Assembly (NCBI GenBank): GCA_036365145.1
Contig: JAEOAD010001901.1
Coordinates: forward strand, 41,926-105,925
Source: Orientallactaga sibirica
Taxonomy: Eukaryota; Chordata; Mammalia; Rodentia; Dipodidae
Direction: 5' to 3'
Length of the DNA stretch: 64,000 nt
Positions 49,301 through 59,595 of this stretch are shown piece after piece; position 1 is the first letter of the stretch, and each line of letters begins with the position of its first letter. Under the pieces are notes generated by a model. It saw only the letters and a program-made list of their open reading frames with translations, was not told where the DNA came from and ran no database searches. The position numbers were made by a program, and so were the translations under genes.

Positions 49301-51365
49301 AGCTGATAAACACTTTGTGTAGCAGGATCTAAACACACAGAAATCAGTAGCCTTTCTATATACTAACAAGTGCAGAGGATGAAATCAGGAATCTCAGCCC
49401 CATTCACAAATTTGGAATAAAAAACCAAGGAAGTGAAGGATCTGATGAGAATGAGACAAATTATGAAGACACAATGAAATTTGACATCCCATGCTCCTGG
49501 ATTGGAAGAATCAATATTGTGAAAATCAATCTTACCAAAAGCTCTCTATACTGATCCCTATTAAAATCCCAATATGGGAAATATGGAAACACAAAAAACC
49601 TTGAATAGCCAAAACAATTTTTGCGAAACAAAAATTGAGGAGTTATATTAAAAATAGTTCTACTGACAGGTAGAAATGGAACAGAAAGAAGACCCAAATA
49701 TTAATCCAAGCAGCTACAGCCACCTGAGCCAAAAATATTATTGGAGAAAAGATAGTCTCTTTAACATTCGGATGTGATAAACATAGATCCTTTGTCTCCA
49801 AATGGATCAGGGACCTTGAATCAGACCTGAAACTCTGAACCTGCTAGAGGGTGAAACCCTTCAACATTTTTTGAATAAAATCACTAATCAACCAATGGGA
49901 CCTTATGAAATTACAAAATTTTGTACAGCAAAGGACACTGTGGTAGAGCAAAAAGATTCTTTGCCAGATCTGACAGAGGATTAATATCCACAAAGAAATA
50001 AGAATTAGTTAAAAAATGGGCTTGAACTAAATAGAGAATTCAAGAAGATCAGATGGCATATAAACATTCTGAAAAAATGTCCACATCCTTAGCCATCAGG
50101 GAAATGCAAATTAAAACCACTTTGAGATTCCATTTCATTGTCAGAATGGCTTCCATCAAGAAAACAAAGGACAAAAGTGTTTTTACACTTTTGGGAAATA
50201 ACCTAGTCCAACCATTGTGGAAATCAGTGTGTTTTTGAGACAGCTAGAAATAGATTTTGCACTCCTAGGCATATATCCAGAAGACTCTTTCACTTCCTTA
50301 GAGATACTTAAATCTATTCAAATGCTGAAATGGAAGCAAGATGTCCCACCATTTGAATGGATAAATACATTTACACAATGGAGTTCTACTCAGCAGTAAA
50401 GAAAAAAGGGAAATGGATGGATCTGGAAAGATTAATAAGTGAGGCAGGCTTCACATGTTCTCTCTCATGTTAAATTTGAACTGGAACCAAAAATTGGTGC
50501 CAGAAACCAGTAAGCTGGTAAAAATGAAAGGGAAGGACTGAAATGGTATTGCACAGTGGAAGGACTGATTACAAGGAGGGAATTAACCAAGGCCATGGGA
50601 GAGAATGCCATTTCAATCTAATTTCAAAAGATTGTGAATTAAAACTACACATCTAGAAGCTGTAGACTGTTACTAGAAAATTTTCAGTACCTGGGATGGG
50701 ATACCTTCCAGTGAGTTGTTTCAGTGCCTCCAAAACATTAAAGGCTTTTGCCAAATAAGACCCTATTTGAAGACATGCCTGAGAGGCAAGGTCAACAAGC
50801 TGGTGCTGAGCAGAAAACCTTCTCCTGTAGACCAGCCAACTGAAAGCAGCTGCACTGCATGCAGAGTATGGGAGACAGAAGTCATCAGCAGTGAAAACAG
50901 TGGACAGCTGAATATTCAAATTTGGCCAGACAGGCCCAAAGACTGAACAGGTGCAAGTAACTTCAACTTTTGGACTAAAACGGGAAATTACCTGTTGAAA
51001 AAAAAGTAAAGTCAATGTTAAGAGTTTGTTTGGGGGTTAAACATGCCCTTATCTAAACAGAACAGAAAATACTACACTTAATCAAATATTAAAATATGAA
51101 TGACCACTGGGATGATCCAAAAGGCAACATTGTGAGAAGAAGGGATGGAGAAGTGCCCAGCACTGTCACATCAAGGCTCAGGGATCATTGAAAAAATTGG
51201 CCTTGATATCCATGACCTTGAAAAAAGGAACAATACCTTCATACAGAAGGGAAAGAGGATGACATCACATTAAAAAAAAGATCTAAAAGGGGAAATGATG
51301 GACAGGGAGTTCTAAAGGGGAAGGGGAGGGGAGGAAAAATACGCACCTTTAGTATGTGATGTTTT
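46396..51365 (+). mobile_element. L1 with pervasive microdeletions (copy E)
   Basis: Colinear with copy D from its 5' UTR to the 3' UTR, but shortened throughout. Landmark spacing: 46900 to 48758 is 1,858 bases against about 2,586 in D; 48758 to 51345 is 2,587 against about 3,676 in A. Both halves have thus lost about 28-30% through many small gaps of a few to ~25 bases, often with short T-runs at the scar. The region 46396-46700 is less clearly L1. No proper poly(A) tail is seen before the right repeat. Confidence 0.85.
47040..50400 (+). pseudogene. L1 ORF1 and ORF2 relics (copy E)
   Basis: ORF1 sequence is recognisable at about 47060-47650 and ORF2 from 47750 to 50400, but no frame longer than about 70 codons remains. 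The RT motif region near 49260 is lost (the FADD codons fall in a deletion). The cysteine motif near 50180-50200 is also reduced. No protein function is possible. Confidence 0.85.
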
Positions 51366-51396
51366 GATGCTGATGGAACATTCTGGGATAAGAACC
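51366..51396 (+). repeat. Right 31 bp direct repeat (flanks L1 copy E)
   Basis: Exact partner of 46365-46395. The sequences beyond the two copies differ (ccaaaataac against cctcagctaa). Confidence 0.8.
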
Positions 51397-51803
51397 TCAG
51401 CTAAGCTTCATTTAAGCTTTTACTGTATAATGTTCACTATAAAATATTGACTGCCACACACTATATAGAAAATCTTATCACTAAATGTTTAAGACATCAA
51501 AACTCACCATTAGGAAGCCTGTACACTTGTTGGTAGCTTCTCCACCTGGGCCAGTCTCTATGACCGTGATGATGGACTACAACACAGGCAATAGGGATGG
51601 AGGCCATTCCAACCTTGACCCTGTCCTTTAGTTAATTCCATTCTTCAGCTCTGAACAGTGGCCACTTCTGCTTTGTATTGAGAAATGTCCTATGAAGACT
51701 AAGAGCTGATCCAGGGATATTGTGTTATTACTGTTGCTTTTCTTTTCAGTAAAATTGCAAATAATACCTTTATCTGGTCTAACAGATATAGGATTTTCTA
51801 CAT
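51397..51803. other. No gene seen
   Basis: AT-rich unique sequence. Confidence 0.5.
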
Positions 51804-52104
51804 AAATATGTTATTCTTTTTTAAAAATTTTAAATTATTTTTTATTTATTTTTGGAGAGAGAGAGAGACAGAGAGATAGAGGGAGAGGGAGACAGATAGA
51901 GATGGGCGCGCCAGCAGTCTCTCAGCTGCTGGGAACGAAATCCAGATGAGTGCGCCCCCTTGTGGGCAAGTGCGGTATTGTGCCCTTGCATCACTTTGCA
52001 TCTGGCTAAACGTGGGACCTGGAGATTGGAACCGGCGTTCTTAGGCTTAGCAGGCAGGCGTGTTAGCCACTAAGCCATTTCTCTAGCCCAAATATGTTAT
52101 TCTT
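51804..52104 (-). mobile_element. ID-headed SINE, long variant, 15 bp duplication
   Basis: Reversed copy with an extra GC-rich part ('gggcgcgccagcagtctc', 'cccccttgtgggcaagtg'). The 15 bp 'aaatatgttattctt' at 51804-51818 and 52090-52104 is the target-site duplication. Confidence 0.95.
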
Positions 52105-52989
52105 GATTTGTTTTTTAATTAAAATTTCATTTTGTTATAGCTTAAGATTAATACAAGGCAAAGAGGAAAAAGCCTGATGATACTATGAAAGGCTGTTTAA
52201 TGATGTCTCTACCATCTTAGATCTGAAGGTATTATCATTGCCACAGACATCACCTGTGTGAGGGTTCATGACCTGAGATGTTCTAACTGACTTTACATAG
52301 AGAACAAGGAGTTTTATGACTTATTTTTATGATTTTTATTGACTAAAGAACATATGCTAGAGGTGGAATTTATCTTCTACATATCAGCGATCACTCTGGA
52401 AAATCTGGGTCTCCTATGCTGACCTGTTTTTATCTTCCTACAGTAGCTTCTAGTCACAGAAGGCCACCCAACACTCTCCACTGTTGTGTTGGTGCAGATG
52501 AGAATTGGGAAAGAAAGGAGGAAGAAAAATACCAAGACTGTACATTGAACACATGAATATGTAACATTGTTAGGTCAAATATATTCAAGAGGTGATAATG
52601 GTTTATGTTGACTTTTATACCCACTGAAAACAGAGCTCCATCAATGCAGTCAGGAGGAGATATTTTTGTTTAAGCAGCTCTCACATTTTTATTCATTAGA
52701 AACAAGATTGTTGACTCTGAGGAAATGCTAAAAATGAACCAAAAAATTTGTTTAGAGAAAAAATGTGTCACAGTGCCAACATAGTGCTCATGAAACTTAA
52801 AGGAAGTGACATGCTTTTAGGGAAATCTAGAGCTGTTTTAATTGTGTATTCTGACATGGTCAAAAAGAATTTATTATTGAAAAATGTATGAAAATATAAA
52901 TGTGTCATGGTGTTGAGTTACCAGTATGGAGGCTAGAAAATTGAAAAAAAAAAATTGGAGATTAAATTCAAGTTCATCAATCAAGATAT
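52105..52989. other. No gene seen
   Basis: AT-rich unique sequence; no frame or repeat worth calling. Confidence 0.5.
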
Positions 52990-53354
52990 TGAGAGGGGGT
53001 GGCAAGATGGTTCCGTGGATAAATCACTTTCTGCACATGTATGAGAACTGGAGGTTGAATCCCCAGAACCCACATAAATTCTGGGTAGGCATGGCCACCA
53101 CCTGTAATCCTAGTGCTCAGGAGGTGGAAGAAGAGGATAGCCAAGGCAAGCTGGCTAGCTAAACTACCACATTGGCAAGTCCTGGGTTCAAGTGAGAGGT
53201 CCTTCCCCAGTAAACAATGTGGAGGATTACAGAGGAACACACATGACATCAATATCTGACCTCCACATGTATGTGAACATATGTATATACACCTCCACTC
53301 ATGTACATATGTACCCACACACATGTGAACACACACACATACACGTGCAAAAAA
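52990..53354 (+). mobile_element. B4/RSINE1-like SINE
   Basis: ID-like head ('gggtggcaagatggttccg'), then a B1-like middle ('cacctgtaatcctagtgctc'), then the characteristic end 'atctgacctccacatgtatg' and a CA/TA-rich tail. This ID-B1 fusion is the B4/RSINE1 layout of muroid and related rodents. Confidence 0.8.
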
Positions 53355-53646
53355 AGATTCATTGCAGGAAAATGAAGTAACCTCATTGTTATTAAAAGAG
53401 TTATAAATAAACCATTGTCTAAGTTTGGAAAATGTTCAAGAAGAACTGCAAATAAGGACATTTACAATGTTGTCCTAAATGCACCACAATTATGTTAATT
53501 TTATACTCAATGGCCCTTATTGTTTCAGGAAAGTTGATATTATCTAGGACAAGAACTAGAAGAACATAGCACCCGTGCCTATGCTCAGAAAAAAATGCAG
53601 CCACTGTGGTAAATTCACTCCTCCTTAAGAATATCTTTGCCAATAA

Positions 53647-54260
53647 TTTTTTTAGTCAAGATAAGGTTTATTAGTAGAAGGCAAAAAACCCACACTATTT
53701 AGACATTCCAGTTGCCTTGAGAGAAATAAAGAATCAAATAATTGTAGGTACTCCAAGGTTTGTTCCCCTATTGGTACTCTGACAAGTCACCACAAATACA
53801 GAGATTGAACAGGATACAATTCCATAGGGCATAAACCCAGGTGCCCTGGCTGATGTCTGGTTTTGGTCTCACAGGTCTGTCAATGGAGCTGTGTGTTCTG
53901 TGGTGGGAGCTGGGCTGCATCCACTTCTGGATCCTTCTGGTTGTCAGTAGAAAGGTTTTCCAGGTGGATGTGGCAATGGGCCCCCATTTATCCTCTAGCT
54001 AGCTTTTTGATCAGGACTAGTCCTCAGCTTCTGAACAGCACCCAAGTTTCCTCTTCAAGGTCAAAGTCAAGTCTCCTTTCTGTTTGACCTTTCCTAGGTG
54101 TCATCCAGTTCATGTGCCAGACTCTGAAGAAGATCATTCTGTGCTTTTAAGGTTTCAGGGGATCCGACTGGACCCATCTGGTAACCCAGAACAAACTGCT
54201 CCACATCAACCTCCATAAATTTAATTACATTTGGAAATTCCTCTTGCTATGTAATGGAAT
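53647..54260 (-). pseudogene. Probable processed pseudogene, gene not recognised
   Basis: Read on the minus strand, an open stretch of 50 codons (54246-54097, e.g. '…ETLKAQNDLLQSLAHELDD…') ends at a TAG (54094-54096). About 420 bases of 3' UTR-like sequence follow, then AATAAA (53667-53672) and, 13 bases on, a run of seven A (53647-53653). A coding end, a UTR, a poly(A) signal and an A-run without introns fit a retrocopied mRNA truncated at its 5' end. An alternative is the real last exon of a gene lying to the right. I cannot identify the parent. Confidence 0.45.
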
Positions 54261-54261
54261 G

Positions 54262-54918
54262 AATTCACAGATTACAAGGATTAAAGCATGGGCATATTTG
54301 GAGAAGCATTATTCTTTTAAACTCTGTTAATGTTTCTAAATAATGCAGAAGGTTTAGCAACTGTGCAAGTGTAAGTGTCTGATATTTTGGCTAAATTATC
54401 TTGAGTTAATTCTGAACTATATTATTTAATTATTCTGATAAGGATATACTTCAAGTATTGGTTCCATTTACTTGCATTTCTTACTCTTTATATAGCTATA
54501 TTTCAAATATTTGCATTTAACACAATATGTACAGCATGTATATATACATGCACATATATGCATATGCTCATATTAAAGGTATGCTCTTTGAATAACTTAT
54601 TGATAGTGAATGTTCAAATATTTAGTGATTCACTGCATTTGTTTTTATTGTCCCATATTAGCTTTGGAGTTCTGCTCATATAGTTTATTAGCATTTACCA
54701 CAGAGTCAGTAAAATTGCTTAAAGGCAGTCCCACTGGCAGAAAATTAACTGCTTAATAAATATGAAGCAGACTTTTCTCTCTATTTTATATATTTTCCCT
54801 AAAATGTGGTGGACTACATAGGCTTCTTGCAAAATGTAATATCTTATATCTCAAAGCAAATGCTATGATTAATTTAAGTTAAAAGTCACAAATAAACTAA
54901 TAATAGTTTCAGTTACTT
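54262..54918. other. No gene seen
   Basis: Strongly AT-rich with TATA/CATA-rich parts (54530-54580). Confidence 0.5.
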
Positions 54919-54920
54919 AC

Positions 54921-55056
54921 AATGATCTATTTTATTAATACATAAACACTTTTGTACACAAATGGATGCAAAGTCAGGGCCAGATGTGAATCCTCCATGT
55001 TTCAGACACATTTTCATGTCAACATACCAACATTTCATGGAGTGATACTGGTTTTT
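54921..55056 (-). pseudogene. Possible ADAM-like cysteine-rich exon
   Basis: On the minus strand, a pyrimidine-rich tract ending in AG (complement of 55057-55058) opens a 136-base exon-like frame that closes on a consensus donor (gtaagt, complement of 54915-54920). The translation has the spacing CW…D…G…SICVQKCLCI, resembling the end of the ADAM cysteine-rich domain. The expected cysteine after 'GPD' is F. ADAMs are membrane metalloprotease-like adhesion proteins, many of them testis-specific. No neighbouring exons were found, so it is either a lone relic or a distant-intron exon. Resemblance is by eye. Confidence 0.3.
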
Positions 55057-55207
55057 CTTAGGACACCACAGAGAAAATATACAAAATCTCTCAGGAGCCC
55101 AAACAACTTTCATTATTTTAATAATCTGTCCATTAACATGTCAGTCCTAATTTCTAAAGAAAACACAGAAAACCAACACTGTGTTACCAATAATATCTGT
55201 ATTCTAG

Positions 55208-55395
55208 GGTTTTTTTTTTTTTTTTTTTTGAGAGAGAGAGAGAGAGAACAGGTTGCCAGGAACTTCAGCCACTGTGCACCCCCTTGTGGCATATGTGCAA
55301 CATTGCACACTTGCATCACTACATGGGACCTGGAGATTTGAACATGAGTTCTTGCAAGCAAGCGCCTTAACAGCTAAGCCATATCTCCAGCCTGT
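55208..55395 (-). mobile_element. ID-headed SINE, long variant
   Basis: Poly(T), GA run, 'cacccccttgtggcatatg', 'acatgggacctggagatttg' and 'gctaagccatatctccagc'. It is the same long variant as the copy at 51819-52089. Confidence 0.9.
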
Positions 55396-57240
55396 TTCTT
55401 TTTTTTTAAACAAGCCAATTATCTTTTTTTTTTTACTACACCTTGAAGATTCTAATAAAAATAATATCCTGGTCTTGAACTCAGACACCTTCTGATATAA
55501 TACAAATTCAGAGTATAGCAAATTGAATTATTTTCCTCCAATTCATTGCTCTGTGAAGACAAGGATTTTGCCAAAAGAAAATTACAATGATATAGGTCTC
55601 ATAAATAGGAAGTGTGACAAGAAGATGATAGATATTAAATGGAAGAAAACTTGCCATAAATATTGCACAGTGATGTCTTGATGTCATAGCAGTTACAATA
55701 TCACTCATGAAACTGTTTTTATAAAAAGTGACTTTTGAATTGGGAAAAATGAAAGTAGTATCCATTAGTGAAGGCTATTTACCTTAAGTTTTATTCCAGG
55801 GTTGGCATCATGAATCCTGCCTAGTGTCTCCACTCATTCTGTATTCTCCATGTCACCCAAGTGCATCTTGTTTAGGGTGCTGGCACCTAGGGTAGTAGGA
55901 TCACCCAGGGACAAGCAATATTTGACTCTCATGTCAGTATCATGTTCAGTAATGAAGACACACAAACCTGCTCAGAAGGTCCCACCACACCAAGCAGGCA
56001 GAGAAATGATGGAAAGACCAAGGCTTCAGGTCTCACAGAGGCCACCATTGCCTCTCTTGGACTCTTTCATCAGTTGAGGATTAAAGAGACAGATTTCTCA
56101 CTGAGGCAGAATCCTCATCTTTTTGGAAAGGACTATTTGGAAGACATGTTTTATATGAGAGAAAATGATGCTTTAGTGAACTAGAGATGCAATGCATCCC
56201 CTTCCTTCTTCACAGTCCACTGATGGGACCTTCAAGGAAATAATACTCTGTTTAGCAGATGTTCCAGAGAAGAGATGAGTATATCCAGCTCATTTTTCCT
56301 GGGTTCTCACAGAGACATGCATAAGTCAGGGTGGGCAGAAACCAGAGCTTGCACCCAATAATGAAAGAATCAGAATAGATTCCCACTCACACACCAGCTT
56401 TAGTATGAGACTCACCTTGATACCAGATGCAAGACTTATGTCCACTTAAAAAGCAAGTGTCTTGATTTCCTTAGGTCCTGTTCTCTCATACACAGATTTG
56501 GAGCACGTTTAAATGGGGAAGTTATGTAAAATACCTGATAGATACTTACCCAATGTAAGTTAGTACAAGAATCATTCTTCGGGAGCAACTGCATCTGTCT
56601 AGCTGGTGGCTATTACACATAGACATCTGCTGGATATAGTTCCCACCATCCTGCCACTGCACAACTTCTACCTGTACTTGCTGTAGTGGAAATCTAGCAA
56701 GGATGATAGACTGTCTTCAGTCAATACCTGGGAGTGAACCATCATGATTCAGGGGAGCAGTCAATCTTAAGATTAGAATTTGCAGTATACACTTGGTGAG
56801 TTCCTTGGAAGTCTTTTATTTTGGGAATCCTCCTCTTTGAATTCTTTGATATCCTGTTTTTCTACTCCCTCCTGTACATGGCAAGCCATCCCTCTGGTTT
56901 TGTCCTGGTGAGTTTTGACCATTCTTTTAGGTTGTGTATCTCCAGTTTTTATCACTTTATAGCTTCATATGTACAAATTGAATATGTATAAATATAGAAG
57001 AACCAGATCAGAATCCAGAAAAACAAGGGAGACAACAGCCAAGTCTTGACCCAGCTGTGCAAGGTATGGAAGAATTATGTCAGTCCTGTCAGGCAGTCTT
57101 CTTTCTACTTACATGGAGAAACTACAGAGATCCAAGGGGGGAAGGTGTGTCCAAGAGCAAGCCTATGCACATGTGGTTTTCATTCATAGTATTTTGAATG
57201 TTTTGCCACATTCAGAATCAAGTCTTCACAAATAATGCCC
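55396..57240. other. No gene seen
   Basis: Unique sequence. Short frames (minus 55508-55765, plus 55850-56184) have no recognisable domain. It ends at the sharp GC jump that marks the L1 5' end. Confidence 0.45.
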
Positions 57241-58500
57241 AGTTATCCGCGGGCTCCCCATCCGCTGAGGGCTTCCCAGCCGCGAACTCCCCATCCGCGG
57301 GCTCCCCCAGGCAGGCTCCTGCGGCTCCGCCCACGCCGAGGCTCCCAGCCGCGAACTCCCCATCCGCGGGCTCCCCATCCGCAGGCTCCCGAGGCTCTGC
57401 TCCACGCCGAGGCTCCCCAGCCTCAGACTCCCCATCCGCGGGCTCCCGCGGCTCCGCTCCACGCCGAGGATCCCCAGCCGCGGACTCCCCATCCACGGGC
57501 TCCACATCCGCAGGCTCCCAGCGGCTTCCCTCCACCCTGAGGGCACCCCAGCAGCTCCAACCTCGGTTCAAAGCTGCCACCCAGATCAGCTAAGCCCTGC
57601 TGAGCTTCCACTGCAAACGCCGCCCGAACAAACAAAAAAAAAGGGGGACTTTTCAACCTCATCAGTCTCCCCACAGAGCCCAGAAATCAAAGAAAAATCT
57701 GCGGAGCTACTGAAAGAGACATACACGGTGAGCTGCTGCAGGCTTCCTGAACTCGCCCATCCCCAATCATCAGTTCCCAGGGTGTCGGTAGAATCGAGCA
57801 CCTAGTGGCAGATCTGATCCACATCGCCAACACCGGACCCAGCATACCTGACCCAAACTCCACAGCCCAGGGAACGAGGTGGGCCCCCAGCATTGGTGAG
57901 TTTAAAAGCCACACCAAAAGATAACAAAGGCCTGCACTGGAAGTGATAACCACTCTTTCCAGGTCAAGGCAGGGTATGTATTACATATTTGTGGGTGGCT
58001 TTACCATTTTCAAATAAGCTGAATATGAGGGGTTGAATATTGCTATCTGTACAACTTATAGATTTAAAGGGCCTTTACCTTTTGCTTCAGTTATTATTGA
58101 GGACAGGGTCTGATTCCCAAGCAGACAGGACTAAGGGCATGGACCATCGCATGCCCTGAGGGATTTGACCCTATAGGACTGTTTGGCTCAATTCTCACAC
58201 TTATATACTCTGTGTTCATGTTAATTGAATGTGTATTTTGCTTTGTTGAAGTTTAGAACTTGCCTCTAAATTGTTCCACTAGTCCACTACAATACTTACT
58301 TAACAAGCAAACTCAACAGTTAGGAGTACTTCTGAGGTTGGACTTGGGTACAAGTGCTACACTTGACACCTTAAACTCATATCCTGAAATTATATAAAGG
58401 TGGATCACAACACCTAAGAACACTGAAGATAAATAGGAAACCTAAGCATCAAATCAATCCAGGATGCATAAGTCACTACATTATAATACAAGAAACACAA
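57241..58500 (+). promoter_or_regulatory. L1 5' UTR with CpG-rich tandem promoter (copy D)
   Basis: The first ~320 bases (57241-57560) are GC-rich and built of ~15 bp units near 'ccatccgcgggctcc', arranged in larger blocks marked by 'cacgccgag' at 57332, 57403 and 57460 (spacing 71 and 57). The remainder (57600-58440) is clearly related to the 5' UTR of copy F, for example 'cagcattggtgag' and 'aggcctgcactggaagtg'. L1 5' UTRs carry an internal RNA polymerase II promoter; CpG-rich monomers are a usual form. No transcription factor site is asserted. Confidence 0.75.
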
Positions 58501-58652
58501 AGAATCAAGACAATGCAATCCCACCAAAAATTACAAATCCATCAGAAGGGTTCTCCAATGAGACTCTTTTAGATGAAATTCTGACAAAGATTTCAAGGGA
58601 ATGATGTTATCTATGCTCAAAGAAATGAAAGAAGAAATGAAAGCAATCCGCT

Positions 58653-59561
58653 GAAGAAAACAAAGGAATTAGAGAAGAAAACAAACTGTTGAAGGAGATT
58701 ACAGAGAAACAGTTTAATGAAATAAAAAGGTCATTAGAAGACATGAATAAGGAAATAGAACTACTGAAGAAAAACCAGGCTGAAATCCTGGCCCTGAAGA
58801 ACACAGCCAGTGAAATAAAACACTCAGTGGAAAGTCTCACTAGTAGAATGGATGAAGGAGAGGACAGAATATCCAAGCTAGAAGACGAGGTGGCAGATCT
58901 ATCACAGTCCAACAAAGAGAAAGACAAGCTAATAGAAAGGTATGAATGGGAACTCCAAGACATGAGGGACACTATGAAAAGATCAAACATAAGAATTCAA
59001 GGTATAGCAGAAGGGGAAGAATTTCAATCCAGAGGCTTAGTAGGTGTTTTCCATAAAATCATAGAAGAAAATTTTCCCCAAATTGGGAAAGAAATGCCAA
59101 TGCAGATACAAGAAGCATTTAGAACACCAAACAGACAAAACCTAGAAAGAACCTCTTCTCGCCATGTTATAATTAAACTACTAAATACACAAACCAAAGA
59201 AAGTATACTGAAAGCAGTTAGAGAGAAAAAGCAAATGACATTTAAGGGGAAACCCATCAGGGTCACAGCAGATTACTCAACACAAACCCTAAAAGCCAGG
59301 AGGGCCTGGAGTGATGTATTCCAAGTTCTGAAAGATAAAAACTGTCAACCAAGATTACTTTATCCTGCAAAGCTTTCTATCCAAATTGATGGAGAAATAA
59401 GGACATTCCACAACAAAGACAGGCTAAAGGAATTTATGACAACTAAGCCAGCTCTACAGAAAATACTTGCAGGAATCATTCATGCTGAAGAAAAAGCAAA
59501 ACACACACAGCAGGAAATAGGAAAAAAGAAATCATATTCAACTGTTAGAACAAGTGAGTAA
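58653..59561 (+). CDS. L1 ORF1 (RNA-binding chaperone), N-terminus frameshifted
   Basis: ORF1p forms trimers that coat L1 RNA in the ribonucleoprotein particle. The open frame 58653-59561 includes a charged coiled coil (about the first 100 residues, e.g. KLEDEVADLSQSNKEKDKL), an RRM-like core starting at 'NIRIQGIAEGEE', and a C-terminal domain (…AWSDVFQVLKDKNCQPRLLYPAK…). The probable natural start lies upstream: ATG codons at 58601 and 58604 are in another frame and meet a TGA at 58652-58654. One extra base near 58652 separates the two frames. The frame shown by simple ORF finding opens at a TTG (58689), which is not a credible start. ORF2 follows with a short gap after the stop. Confidence 0.85.
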   Translation, partial: EENKGIREENKLLKEITEKQFNEIKRSLEDMNKEIELLKKNQAEILALKNTASEIKHSVESLTSRMDEGEDRISKLEDEVADLSQSNKEKDKLIERYEWELQDMRDTMKRSNIRIQGIAEGEEFQSRGLVGVFHKIIEENFPQIGKEMPMQIQEAFRTPNRQNLERTSSRHVIIKLLNTQTKESILKAVREKKQMTFKGKPIRVTADYSTQTLKARRAWSDVFQVLKDKNCQPRLLYPAKLSIQIDGEIRTFHNKDRLKEFMTTKPALQKILAGIIHAEEKAKHTQQEIGKKKSYSTVRTSE

Positions 59562-59595
59562 AAAGAAAACCAGGAAGAACTACAAAACAAGAAAA

